Positions 11,096-20,971 of a stretch of 64,000 nucleotides of DNA are shown here, piece after piece (position 1 is the stretch's first letter; the number at the start of each line of letters is the position of its first letter). The DNA comes from Cephalotrichum gorgonifer (lineage: Eukaryota; Ascomycota; Sordariomycetes; Microascales; Microascaceae). The notes below the pieces were generated by a model. That model did no database searches, had not been told where the DNA came from, and saw only the letters and a list, made by a program, of their open reading frames with translations. The stretch covers positions 186,001-250,000 of the forward strand of contig ONZQ02000015.1 of assembly GCA_900312665.1 (NCBI GenBank), read 5' to 3'. Made by a program: the position numbers and the translations under genes.

Positions 11096-12106
11096 TAGTG
11101 CAGCAGTGCGGAGAGCGGCCTAGGTTTGAAACAGAGAGGGACAGAAACAACGTGAAGGGAATCAAGTTCGCTCCTTATATTTCTGGTTACAGTTTAGGTT
11201 TTATTATGTTAGCGTTTCTGCAAGGGGCCCAGTAGCTGGGCAGCCTGGTGGCGCACCCATGTGCGCCAGTTACGTAAAACTTTCCTAGCTCTGTGTAGCG
11301 AGAGATAGGAATGCGCGATTGAAATTAGCGAAGCAACTTCGTCGCTGCTTCGGTCACTTTCTCAGCTCATCAATAACTCTGGTGACGCCAGAGCCGACGC
11401 CGAGGTCAAGCTGCTAAGTCGTGTTGCCCTAGCTGTAAATATAACTGACTATAGGGACACGAGCTGTACTTTGAGTATATATATATGTATCGTTGGAAGA
11501 CTCAGCCGACCCACGCCGTGATCAGTTTAGAATGCGTGTCCTGGCGGCAGCCAGTGAAGACCTTGCTCATTTCCCATTCTCTGGGTGAACATGGTAGCTC
11601 AGGAGAGTGGTCCGTATCATGGGACGGAGCCGGGATGACGACAGGATCGACCGAACATTGCGAGGATCTGGCGTCCGTACCGCCCACTGTGCGATGCGGG
11701 AAGTTGAGATCATATTTGCCCGAATTAGTCCAGTCCTGGACCGGAGAACGCCTTCGCAGCTATTCGTGCAACTTCCTCGCGCCATACCTTGCCCCGGGGC
11801 ACATACAACACGAGGGGATATGGTGCCAATTTGATATCCGACGGCGAATGGCGGCATCTTTAGGCCGCTTTTATTTCAGTACACAACATGCTCGGGAAGG
11901 CCACTAATTCGCGGGCGATTTACGGGTTTGGTTACCTTACCTCCTTAATCGGAAGGCCCTGGAACCTTGACCCACCTACCCGCGCCCAACTTCCGCATTT
12001 TTTACCTTCGACAAGCGCCTCGTCTGACGGTATTTCATCGCTTCTGCTCGGGATTTGGGAATGCACTAGGGTTACCTGGTCGTAGAGGATGTACACCCCT
12101 GCGATC
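11096..12106. other. Gene-poor stretch, 1.0 kb
   Basis: No convincing coding sequence; short ORFs on both strands look random. A perfect 8-bp inverted repeat with a 4-nt loop (TGGCGCAC...GTGCGCCA) lies at 11249-11268. An AT-rich TATATATATA stretch is near 11478. The region may be old transposon-derived DNA, but no ends were found. Confidence 0.35.
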
Positions 12107-12690
12107 ATGCCCCCCGAACATACCGCGGCGCCCTGTGAAGAGAATGGCGAGACCCGGGCGACTTCGCGGACGCGAGAATTCGACCGGGATGCCTCGATTC
12201 TTCTCGTGGGGCTCCGTGGCACTGGAAAGTCGAGCCTTGGTGTTATCGCATCGAGCGCGATCAGCTACCACCTCGTGGACGCCGACCAGGTCTTCTGCAA
12301 GACAACCGGAATGTCGAGAGCTGCTTATGCAGCTACCTACAGCGTCAAGCAGTACAGAGAACAGGAGCTCGGCTTGATGCGCACCATCCTGCGAGAGAAC
12401 CCGTATCGGTCGTTCACTGTCTGCGGCCCTGGATCCGTCGAGGGGACTGGCCAAGAGCTCCTGAGGCAGTTCCAGAAACAGCGCCCTGTCATTCATGTCA
12501 TGCAGACGCCGAAGAGATCTATCAGTATCTGTGAATTGTTTTCGTCCGCACACATGAGGCTGCTCACCGCATGGACACATGAGTCTTCAATGTCAGCAAA
12601 CATGACAAGTGGAACAGTCTCTTTTTCACCTCTCAACTCATCCCTCATCCACCTCGTAAGGTGGATTGATAATCTCAACACTGAACTCTA
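12107..12690 (+). pseudogene. Remnant of a quinate-repressor-like (QutR/Qa-1S) protein: shikimate-kinase-like domain only
   Basis: The frame from 12107 gives an N-terminal linker and then a shikimate-kinase-like domain. It has the P-loop LRGTGKSSLGVIA, HLVDADQVF, YREQELGLMRTIL and FTVCGPGSVEGTGQELL, matching the first domain of the fungal quinate pathway repressor, which is built from the last three AROM domains. After VIHVM (about 12505) the frame slips. The next frame reads DAEEIYQYL and stops. A third frame near 12590 reads VFNVSKHDKWNSLF, as in the family. The dehydroquinase-like and shikimate-dehydrogenase-like domains are missing, and an intact 5S gene begins at 12697. Non-functional remnant with frameshifts and 3' truncation. 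Confidence 0.7.
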
Positions 12691-12696
12691 ACTAGT

Positions 12697-12815
12697 ACAT
12701 ACGACCATAGCTCGTGGAAAACTGAGGGTCCCGTCCGCTCCCCTATACATAAACCACGAAGCGCTAGACTAGTAGTTGGGTCGGTGACGACCAGCGAATC
12801 CCTGGTGTTGTATGT
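12697..12815 (+). rRNA. 5S ribosomal RNA (dispersed copy)
   Basis: A 119-nt gene starting ACATACGACC and ending GTTGTATGT, closely matching filamentous-ascomycete 5S rRNA. It includes GTCCCGTCCGCTC, CTAGTAGTTGGGTCGG and GACGACCAGCGAATCCC, which contain the internal Pol III promoter elements. The two ends pair. T runs follow at 12814-12818, 12821-12824 and 12837-12841 as terminators. Single dispersed 5S genes are normal in Pezizomycotina. It appears intact along its full length. Confidence 0.93.
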
Positions 12816-13592
12816 TTTGCTTTTGACTCCGTATTCTTTTTGCTTTTGAATCCTAGCGTGTTGGCTTGGCGGAAACCCGGCAGCAAGCCTCTGGTCTCTG
12901 AGAGCCCAAGCTCGAGGAGGAGGCTTGCATAAGTTGACTCCTGATCTAAAATCTCGACAAGCACCTCTCAGAGAACGAGACAGCCAGAAGACAAGGCCTC
13001 ACTTTAAAACTTCGAAGTACACTTCGGATAGGTTGATCAATAATCCATACAAGCCTCATATCGATCAGTCAAAGGGTGACATTGGCTCCCAGGAACTGGG
13101 CAATGCTACATTGTTGGTGATGGACGACGAGCCTGGTATATACCAGTGTGTCAGCACCAGCCTAGCTCATATTAGTATGCGGGAAGAGTAGTCCAGACTC
13201 GCGATTCGGACTCGGAACTATGTACGGACTTACGACAGCGACGAATAAAAGCGCGGAAAGTCGGCACCGATGCTTGTCGTTATCACCCGCACGATGTTAC
13301 CGCACAACCCCACACCCGCGTCTGCGTCTCTGACGCCATTCGGTGCTCGAGACACACCATACCAGTCAAGGCGAGCAGTGTACAGGTAGTGTCTGTAACA
13401 ATTCAGCCAACAGCGCGTACTTGTACTACCACTCGTAGGGATTAATATTGAGCCTGTGATACATGAGATGAGTCTTTATTGATTTCAAGCACGAGTATAT
13501 ATGATAGTTACCAATCTGCTCTAGAAGACGCAACACCCAATATTCGGAACGACCTTTTCAGCTATATCTTATCGACGACTCAGTTAGCTACC
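12816..13592. other. Intergenic, 777 bp
   Basis: Contains the 5S terminator T runs and then the upstream region of the dioxygenase gene. The short ORFs found here show no family features. No repeat or RNA gene seen. Confidence 0.5.
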
Positions 13593-14825
13593 ATGCCGTC
13601 ACAGACCAGGCCTCCCCAACCTCTCCCGACATACTTCATAGGCCATGCCGGGGTGGGCCTCCTCTTTAACGAGTCGGAGAATAACCGTATTGTCCAGGAC
13701 AACCTAAGGGCTATCGGCGATGAGATACTCGCAATTTCGCCACGACCGAAGGCTATCGTAGTGTTTAGTGGACATTTTGAGGCGGGGGAGATTCATGGGC
13801 CTGGTGTGATTGAAGGTATGTACATGACGGACTTCATGTAGCGTTTGGTTAACCCGATTAAAGTAATCAAGTTGCTGACACACGCGGGTAGTGAACGTCA
13901 AGAGGGGAACTTACATCCAAGTAAGTACATGACGATATAACCATCTAAAAGCCCCACAGCAAACACGAATTCAACACCAGCTTTTGATATCTGACTGGGA
14001 TTCTTACACCGCAGCACGATTTCGTCGGCGACTTCCATGACTCGAAGCCCTTCGTATACGAATACGACTGGCCCCATGAAGACTCACCCGAACTCGCAAC
14101 TGAGGTTTGGAAACATCTCGTTCAGGCGGGGATCAAGTCCAAACGCGTGGAGCGCGGCGTCGACCACGGCATCTGGGTCCCCTTTAAGCACATGTTTCCG
14201 CCTGAGAAGCCCCTTGATGTTCCTGTGATTCAGGTTTCTACCTTCCACGGGTATGATTTGGAGAGTCAGATTCGGCTGGGGGAGACTTTGGAGACACTAC
14301 GGTATGTTATTAATCCCCCTCCTCCTCCCCTCTCTTCCTGGGTGGATCTTTGCTCATTTACCGGTGCTTTACTAGACATCAAGGGTATCTCATCGTGGGA
14401 TCAGGGATGGCGGTGCACTCATTTGCTTCCATCGGGGAAATCCAAGACGCCAAGTCGGATGAGGAGAGAAAGGCTGCTAGAGAGAAGGTTTTGGTGGAGT
14501 CCAGGGCTTTTGATACGTCTCTGAGAGAGGCTGTGTCGAAGAGGGATGCCGGTGAGAGGAAGAAGGCCTTGCTTGGGCTGGAGGATTTGTATGAGTTTAA
14601 GAGATCGCATCCGACTGTCGAGGTAAGTCTCGCTACGGCCTCCTCTGCCTACATCTTTGTTAGTAGGATACGACGTCTTGGGCTGGGTTGCTAACGGGGG
14701 ATGATCAGCATTTCACTCCGTTGCTCGTGGCGTCTGGAGCGGCTGGAGACGCGGTCGTGGAACCGCTGGGCATAGATGTCGTGGAGCCTGGGATGTCGTA
14801 CCTAAACTTGCGGTTCGGCGTGTAG
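13593..14825 (+). CDS. LigB/DODA-type aromatic ring-opening dioxygenase
   Basis: Five exons: 13593-13815, 13892-13920, 14015-14301, 14376-14622 and 14709-14825, giving 300 residues. One exon is only 29 nt. Introns are 74-94 bp. Motifs of the extradiol dioxygenase class III (4,5-DOPA dioxygenase-like) family are present: YFIGHAG near the start, IVVFSGHFE, HDFVGDFHD, ERGVDHGIWVPFKHMFP (with conserved His), LIVGSGMAVHSF and the C-terminal HFTPLLVASGAA. These residues normally bind a non-haem Fe(II) or Zn ion and cleave catechol-type rings next to the hydroxyls. Cytosolic. It lies beside the quinate-repressor remnant and a Dal5-type transporter, so an aromatic-acid context is plausible. The substrate is not determined. 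The start ATG at 13593 is chosen because upstream in-frame residues look non-coding. Confidence 0.9.
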
Positions 14826-15753
14826 TTAGTAGTTTCCGGGGGATTTAGTACACACCGGCTAGATCTTCGGGGTACCGCATCTGGAGGCACCACGATCATG
14901 GGCCTGCGAGTACATGCGCCCCAGCTGCTAGCCGTGATGTTTCAAGACAAGTCCGTAGCTACTATAGAGCTAGCGTACTCTCAAGACCACTATTAACAGT
15001 AGCCCTTGTAATTCTCCATTTTGTAGATATCGTAGTTTATATGACGAAACCAACCGCATCTACAAATAACATTATAGCTTGCCCCTTATACTAGCGGAGG
15101 TACCAGTGACGGAAACCGACGTGTGTTAATGGACGTATACCAAGCAGGCTCGCAAGGGAACAAGTACCGGCGTCCCTGAGGGCCACATCCGTTTGATGTC
15201 TACCTCGTACGAGAATGAGTATAACGAGTACTGCTTTGTAATTCAGAATGGGACGTGTCGAGAGAGAAAAAAATAATCCCTGCAAGCGCACTTCCTCAAC
15301 GTCGTAGTTTCTTATCTCCACGACGTGCCGCAATGCCCCACATCGATCACGACATATATTGATGGATCTAAGGCGACATATATTGATTACATTTTCGCAA
15401 CACGCGGCTCGATGGCCAATGAATCTGAGGTGCAGGATGGGGTACCGTAGCGCGGATGTGATTACAATTAAGCAATTGGCAACGACAATGGTGTGACGTT
15501 CGCTTTGTGTCTACTCTCGGCCGAAGATGGGCACGAGGATGCGCCTTTCCCTCATCGGTACATGACGAAGCATGGGACTCGCCGTCTAGATATGTCCTAG
15601 CACTGGGTCGAGACTCCTAGGAGTGGAGATATAAGAACTGTCCCCAGACCCGCTGTCGAGATCGTTTTGCTAACTGCCCGCCCCGCGCTCCCTCATACTC
15701 GCTCATGCTGCCATAGACCGGCCCGGGCATTCCGCACGCATCCTACGAAAAAG
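14826..15753. other. Intergenic, 928 bp, with one CCGGCCCGG site
   Basis: Separates two plus-strand genes. No ORF with family features. One copy of CCGGCCCGG (reverse complement of CCGGGCCGG) lies at 15718-15726, only 28 bp before the transporter ATG. Confidence 0.45.
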
Positions 15754-18115
15754 ATGGCGATACAACATACCAGCTTGCTAGACCAAGCGGCCGATGCTGC
15801 CCCGGTGCGGCAAGTAGACCACGACGATAAGGCCACAAGCACACACCCCGATACCGAGAGCCCTCTGGACACGACACAGGAAAAGGACATCTCTACTGAG
15901 GTAGTATTCCAGTCTTCTGATCAGGACACTGAGGACCTACAAGATGGTTTATTCCACCAAATCATCCAGAAAGACGGGAAAGACGTCCACGTCAGCTGGA
16001 CGCGAGAGGAGGAGGCGCGCGTGGTTCGGAAAGCCGATTTCCTGTTTTTACCTATCTTTTCCGTACGTAACCATTGCCATACCGTGCACTGGATCAGCCG
16101 GTTGGGGAATATTTTGGGTTAGGATAACTACCGGGATCGATGTGCTAATCCTTGTGTTTTGTCGAAATCAGCTCATGTTCACCTGGATGGCCATCGACCG
16201 CACAAACGTCTCCGGCGTCCTAACCTCTACATTCCTCCACGACACAGGCATAACACGCGACCAAGCCAACACGGGCGTATCAATCCTGTGGCTTGGCATC
16301 GTCCTGCTTGAAATACCCTCAAACGTAAGTCTCCCGCATAAAACTCAGAAGAACCCCTTATCCCAAGCACGGGCTGATCACGACTTTTTCTACCTAGGTC
16401 GTCCTTCACCGCGTCGGGCCCCAGTATTGGATTCCCGCCCAGGTCGTAGTATGGGGACTCATCGAAGTCTTGCAGTCCTTCGTCACTAATGCCGGCGGGT
16501 GGTACGCCGCGCGGCTGTTCCTTGGACTAGCGGAGAGTGGGTTTATTCCGGGGAGTTTGTATACACTTTCGAGGTGGTACACACAGGATGAACTCACCTC
16601 CCGCACGGCGCTTTTCTTCTTTGGCGCGTCAATTGCTTCCGCATTTGGGTCGTTGATTTCGTCGGGGGCGCTGAGGCTGGAAGGACAGGGGGGGTTGAGG
16701 GGTTGGCAATGGTTAGTTTTACAGCCTCCCCGGAAGAAAGGATAGTCGTCGTCATTTTCGGTGGGTCAGTTAACTAATGCGGACTCATGGTAGGATATTT
16801 ACTATCTGTGGAGTGTCTACGATAGGTAAGCATTTCCTGAGATACATCCTCTTGGCTGCTTGTTTCGTGTGGGCCTAGTACTGATTCTTCATAGCTACCG
16901 GTGTATTGGCGTTTGCGCTAATCCCAAGATCACCCTACCACACAGGCCACCTCTTCGGTGGACTGGTACGAGTCCGGGGCTGGCTCTCCGAGCGTGAAGC
17001 AGACGTATTCTATGCTCGGATAATCCGCAGAGACGATAAGAAGGGGCACGGTTCTCGTCTCAAGATTAGGTGGAAAGACATGTAAGTGACAAAATCCCAG
17101 CCCAGGCCGTTGTAACATATCGGAAGCTAACAAGCCTTCCTGGAAGAACCGACGTTCTCTTCAACTGGGTCACCTGGCCCTACCTACTCGTCTGCCTATC
17201 AGGCCTCCAGTCTGTAAACGGGCTATCCACATGGGGCGGGACGATCATCCAGTCTCTGGGGTTCAGCAGTATACACGCCAACCTCCTGAACGCGCCCGGT
17301 CCGCTGCTGGGATCGCTGAGTGGCATTGTGCTGGCGTCCTTTGTGGATCGATATAAGCGGTTTGGGTTCGCGATTATCTTTGCGGGTTTGTGGACGCTTG
17401 CTGGGTTGATTGCTCTTTATGTAAGTCACACCTCTCACAACTTGGCCCTTGAATTGGAATAAGGGGAACTGACTATTTGTCTAGTCTCTGCCAGTGACCT
17501 CAAAGTCGTCGTGGTCATTCTATGCCGCATATGTCATCACACAGGCCTCTCCGTAGGTTCATTCCATGGCGTGCACTGCCGGAGTGGACATTCCGCTAAC
17601 TCATTCGCAGAGGCTGGCAGCCGATCAACGTCACTTGGCTCTCCCTCAACTTCAAGACGCCGCAAAAGCGAGCAATCGCCTATGCGATATATAGTAAGCA
17701 GTTGCCAACGCATCCTCCCCCTCCCTCCCCTCTCCGAGTGCCAGCTAACGAAAGTACAAGTTGGATGTTCGAACCTGGGTGGAACCTATGGAAATCAAGT
17801 TTTCAGAGGGGTAAGTGAATGCATACACCTTGTTTCTTTTATTGTTTCACGCCCAGGAGTAGGGAGGGTCGAGGCATATGGTAAACGGATAAACCGGCTG
17901 ACTGTCAGTTTTAGAGCGATGCGCCTCTATACCGGCGGGCGTGGATCGCGTGCCTCTCTCTGGCTGCCGTATGGATTTTGGGTGTGATTATCCAGACGTT
18001 CCTGTTTAGAGTGTCGAACCGGCGGTTTGCAAAGGAAGTGATAGAAAAGCCTGAGCTAGAGGCCGAGGTTGCGTATATCGATCGGACTGGTCGTAAGTAC
18101 CGGTATTATTGGTAG
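15754..18115 (+). CDS. MFS transporter, Dal5/allantoate permease (anion:cation symporter) family
   Basis: Ten exons: 15754-16062, 16172-16324, 16398-16711, 16794-16825, 16895-17081, 17147-17420, 17485-17552, 17611-17693, 17761-17810 and 17915-18115; 556 residues. Exon 4 is only 32 nt. The long hydrophilic N-terminus (about 95 residues) leads to VRKADFLFLPIFSLMFTWMA. Dal5-type motifs follow: DRTNVSG after helix 1, QANTGVSILWLG, GLAESGFIPGSLY, GWQW-IFTICG, GTYGNQVF and a DAPLYRRAW tail. The ending RTGRKYRYYW resembles the usual family C-terminus. Plasma-membrane uptake of organic anions such as allantoate, ureidosuccinate, nicotinate or aromatic acids is known for the family. The substrate here is unknown. 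Confidence 0.88.
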
Positions 18116-18597
18116 ATTCTGGTCCACACCGGTAGCTAGCGCAGCTGTCGAAGTATGCCCTTTGAGATGATCGCACCAATCCCTGCGTTGCAGATAGCAC
18201 GCGCTGGGGAGCCTACCGGGATTGCGGTGCCCACGAAGTTGGCCAAGCACCGATCTTGGCGAAAGGGATCGTTATGTTCGTTTCCCTTTCTCCCACTAGA
18301 CAATCGATAAAAGTACTTCGTATACCAGCTACAGGAATTCAAGGCGCTAGGTGCTTAAACAGTTATACCCTTCAAGGCATGAGAGCCCTCCCTCCTCACT
18401 CCTTTTCCCTAGGCCTATGAGATTTAGCTCCCATATCTTCCTTCCCTTATCTGTCCTCGCATAGCGACTAAGTTATGTCATGGCCTCATATGCCATGTCC
18501 CCGTTACATGCTCACGTTCAGGCCGTGAATCGTTGATAGCCGTGGCTTACAACCACTATCGTTAGTCAACGGCCCTAATATAGATAGGGTCTCTCAC
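18116..18597. other. Convergent 3' intergenic, 482 bp
   Basis: Lies between the 3' ends of the transporter and the P450. No coding or RNA gene signal seen. Confidence 0.5.
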
Positions 18598-20386
18598 TCA
18601 TTCTATCTTGATGCGAACGGAGATGAATCCCTTCTTTGTCTGTGCGACGATCAGGTCATGGTCATAAGCGATGTCCTCGACAGTCGTCTCGTACAGACGC
18701 GCCCTAGGAATGATGTGGAAGGCCATCAACGCAGCCATGAGATAGACCTCACAATACGCCAGGCTAGGGAAACCAAAGAGTTAGCAAGCGAAAATTAAAG
18801 CTTAAAACGGAAAGCTGGCGAGTTGTAGGCAGTGCCTTTTAGAACTTACTTCTCACCGACGCAAGATCGTGTACCCTTGCCAAAAGCTATCAAAAACTTC
18901 TGCAGCTTATAGTTCGGCGCACCGTCCACGAGCCACCGCTCAGGAACGAACTCGTCGGGGTTGGGGAAGAGGCCGGTATCCCAGTGGTTGATCATGGAGG
19001 TCATGCCGATGGGGGTCCCTCGCGGGATGACCCATTGTCTCTTGCCATCCTGAGGTTTGTACACGAGATCCTCGCTGGGGGCGATGCGGGCCGACCGGTG
19101 GGAGACGCCGGGCATCATGCGGAGAGATTCATGAATGACAGCCCATATATATGGTCTCTGCTCCAGCTGGGTCCACTTAAGGCTAGTGGGATCAAGGCCC
19201 TCGAGATCTTTCATTAGACGTTTATAGGTCTCGGGCTGCGCGAGAAGGTAATACGTGATGACGGTGAGTATAGCCTGGGATAATTATCAGATTGGGATAG
19301 GTCAGCGAGTATTTCATCATAATGTTTCAAAATACTCTCTGGAAACGGCGGTACTCACGGCGGTGGTCTCGGTCCCTGCAAGCAAGAAGTTGAAACCTTC
19401 TCCAGAGAGACGGTACATGCTCTTCTCCTCCTCGGCTAGGATCTTGGAATTAATCAGCTCCGCAAAGATCCTCCCGTTCTGAGGATTGTCGAGAGCGGCC
19501 TTAATGTACCCCGGAATGACGACGTTCATCTCCCGCATGATCATCCTGACATCCTCGCCGAGGTAGTCGGCCAACATGGGCAAGACCTGGGCCATTTTGC
19601 GCCCGAGCGCGTTGTGCCTCATCATGTACGCGCTCCTAAAAAAGGACTTGGCCCACGTGGCTAGGTTCGGCTCCCATCCCTCTTGGGCCACGAAACCCAT
19701 GGGCTCGCCGAATGCGTACTGCGAAATGATGTCGGCTGTGAAGCAGTTGAACGCCTCCTTGACATCGAAGGGCCCCTTACCCGCGGAACCGAGCATCTTA
19801 TCGACGACCATGTTGGCGCAGTCGAACACCTCGCTCTCGAGCTTTAGCATCTGGCCGCGAGAGAAGAAGCGCGCGACTGCGCCCTTGCGGGTGCGGTGGA
19901 GCTCGTGGGGGACGGTCGAGAAGCCGGTGACCGAGACGGGGCCGGCCCCACCCGTGTTCAGCTGATGCTGCCATTTGTCCCGGACGCGGCCCGGGCCGGC
20001 GTAGATCTCGTCGGTGAAATATGGGTCGGAGCAGTGGAGTTCGTCAGGGTTAATCCTCACAATGGGACCTAAAACCTGTCCTATCAGCAATCTCCTCCTC
20101 ATCTCCGTATTCTCTTCGCTTACGGACCGTATTTGTCGTGCATGAGCTTGATCTCCCTGCCATAACGTCCCACTAGGATCCAATCATAGTATGCCTCGTA
20201 TAGGTAGCTTGCTGCTGCGATCTTAGGGCCCGGAAAGTGGGACAACGGGTGAAAGGGCGAGATGTTGTATAAGGCGACACCGATGCGGTAGACGACCCAT
20301 ACACACATAAGGTTCGCAGCGCCGCGCAGTGACAAGGAAGACCAGAAGGTGTCCGCGATCACGGCGATCCTCGACAAATAATCCAT
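18598..20386 (-). CDS. Cytochrome P450 monooxygenase (trichodiene-oxygenase-like class)
   Basis: Four exons: 20128-20386, 19359-20068, 18850-19274 and 18598-18763; 519 residues. An N-terminal membrane anchor (residues about 10-45) precedes the proline hinge HFPGPKIAAAS. P450 landmarks are all present: AGTETTA in the I helix, HESLRM (ExxR), FVPERWL (PERF region) and the haem loop FGKGTRSCVGE with the Cys ligand. The join between exons 1 and 2 (TAC G | GTCCGT...TTTTAG) uses an unusual GTCCGT donor, but it alone restores YGPIVRINPDEL. ER-membrane monooxygenase using a P450 reductase. No terpene cyclase or polyketide synthase is visible nearby, so a secondary-metabolite role is not supported by context. 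Confidence 0.9.
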
Positions 20387-20971
20387 AGCAGCTGATATAC
20401 AAGGGACGTTTTGAAGCCAGCCACAGGGTATATATGTGTTGAGGGAGGGCAAAAGGCGCGCGGATGTAAAGAGAAGGATTTAGAGGAAACGAGGAGCAGA
20501 ACAGAATTCTCAAGTACTATGCTCTGCAAGCCATGGCACATGGACCAGCCTTTTCAGATCCTCGCACCAATCCCTGCATTGCGGATAGCATGCAGGTAGC
20601 ATTATTTCTATATTAAACGGCTTCAACGGCTCATCGGGAGGCTACCGGTAAAGACTTAGCCAATGAGAGAGAGTCGGTGACATCCCGCCTGCATGAGTAT
20701 GTGGTCAAGAAAATGCGCCCAACATGACATGAGTAGCAAGCAGTATGATGGCCGTAGGGTTTTAATGTGGGGGTTGTTCAAGGGTGACAATACAACGATA
20801 GCAAAGACATTGTCATGGAACAACTTGAGCCGTTTGGCAGATAATACTTGGCCCTGCACTGATTGCCTCCTTGATCTTGATATCTTGATCGTTCGCCTGA
20901 GGTGAGGCGCCATACAATAATTACTACGAGTATGGGGCATGTATAAGTTGTACAATCGCTGGGTGAGTCTT
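20387..20971. other. Intergenic, 585 bp
   Basis: P450 promoter side and the 3' flank of the M13 pseudogene. No convincing ORF or repeat. Confidence 0.45.

Noticed and set aside
11485..11907. 140-codon plus-strand frame
   Set aside because: No family features and opposite-strand frames of similar length overlap it.
12035..12580. 181-codon minus-strand frame over the quinate-repressor remnant
   Set aside because: Antisense shadow; the plus strand has the P-loop and shikimate-kinase motifs.
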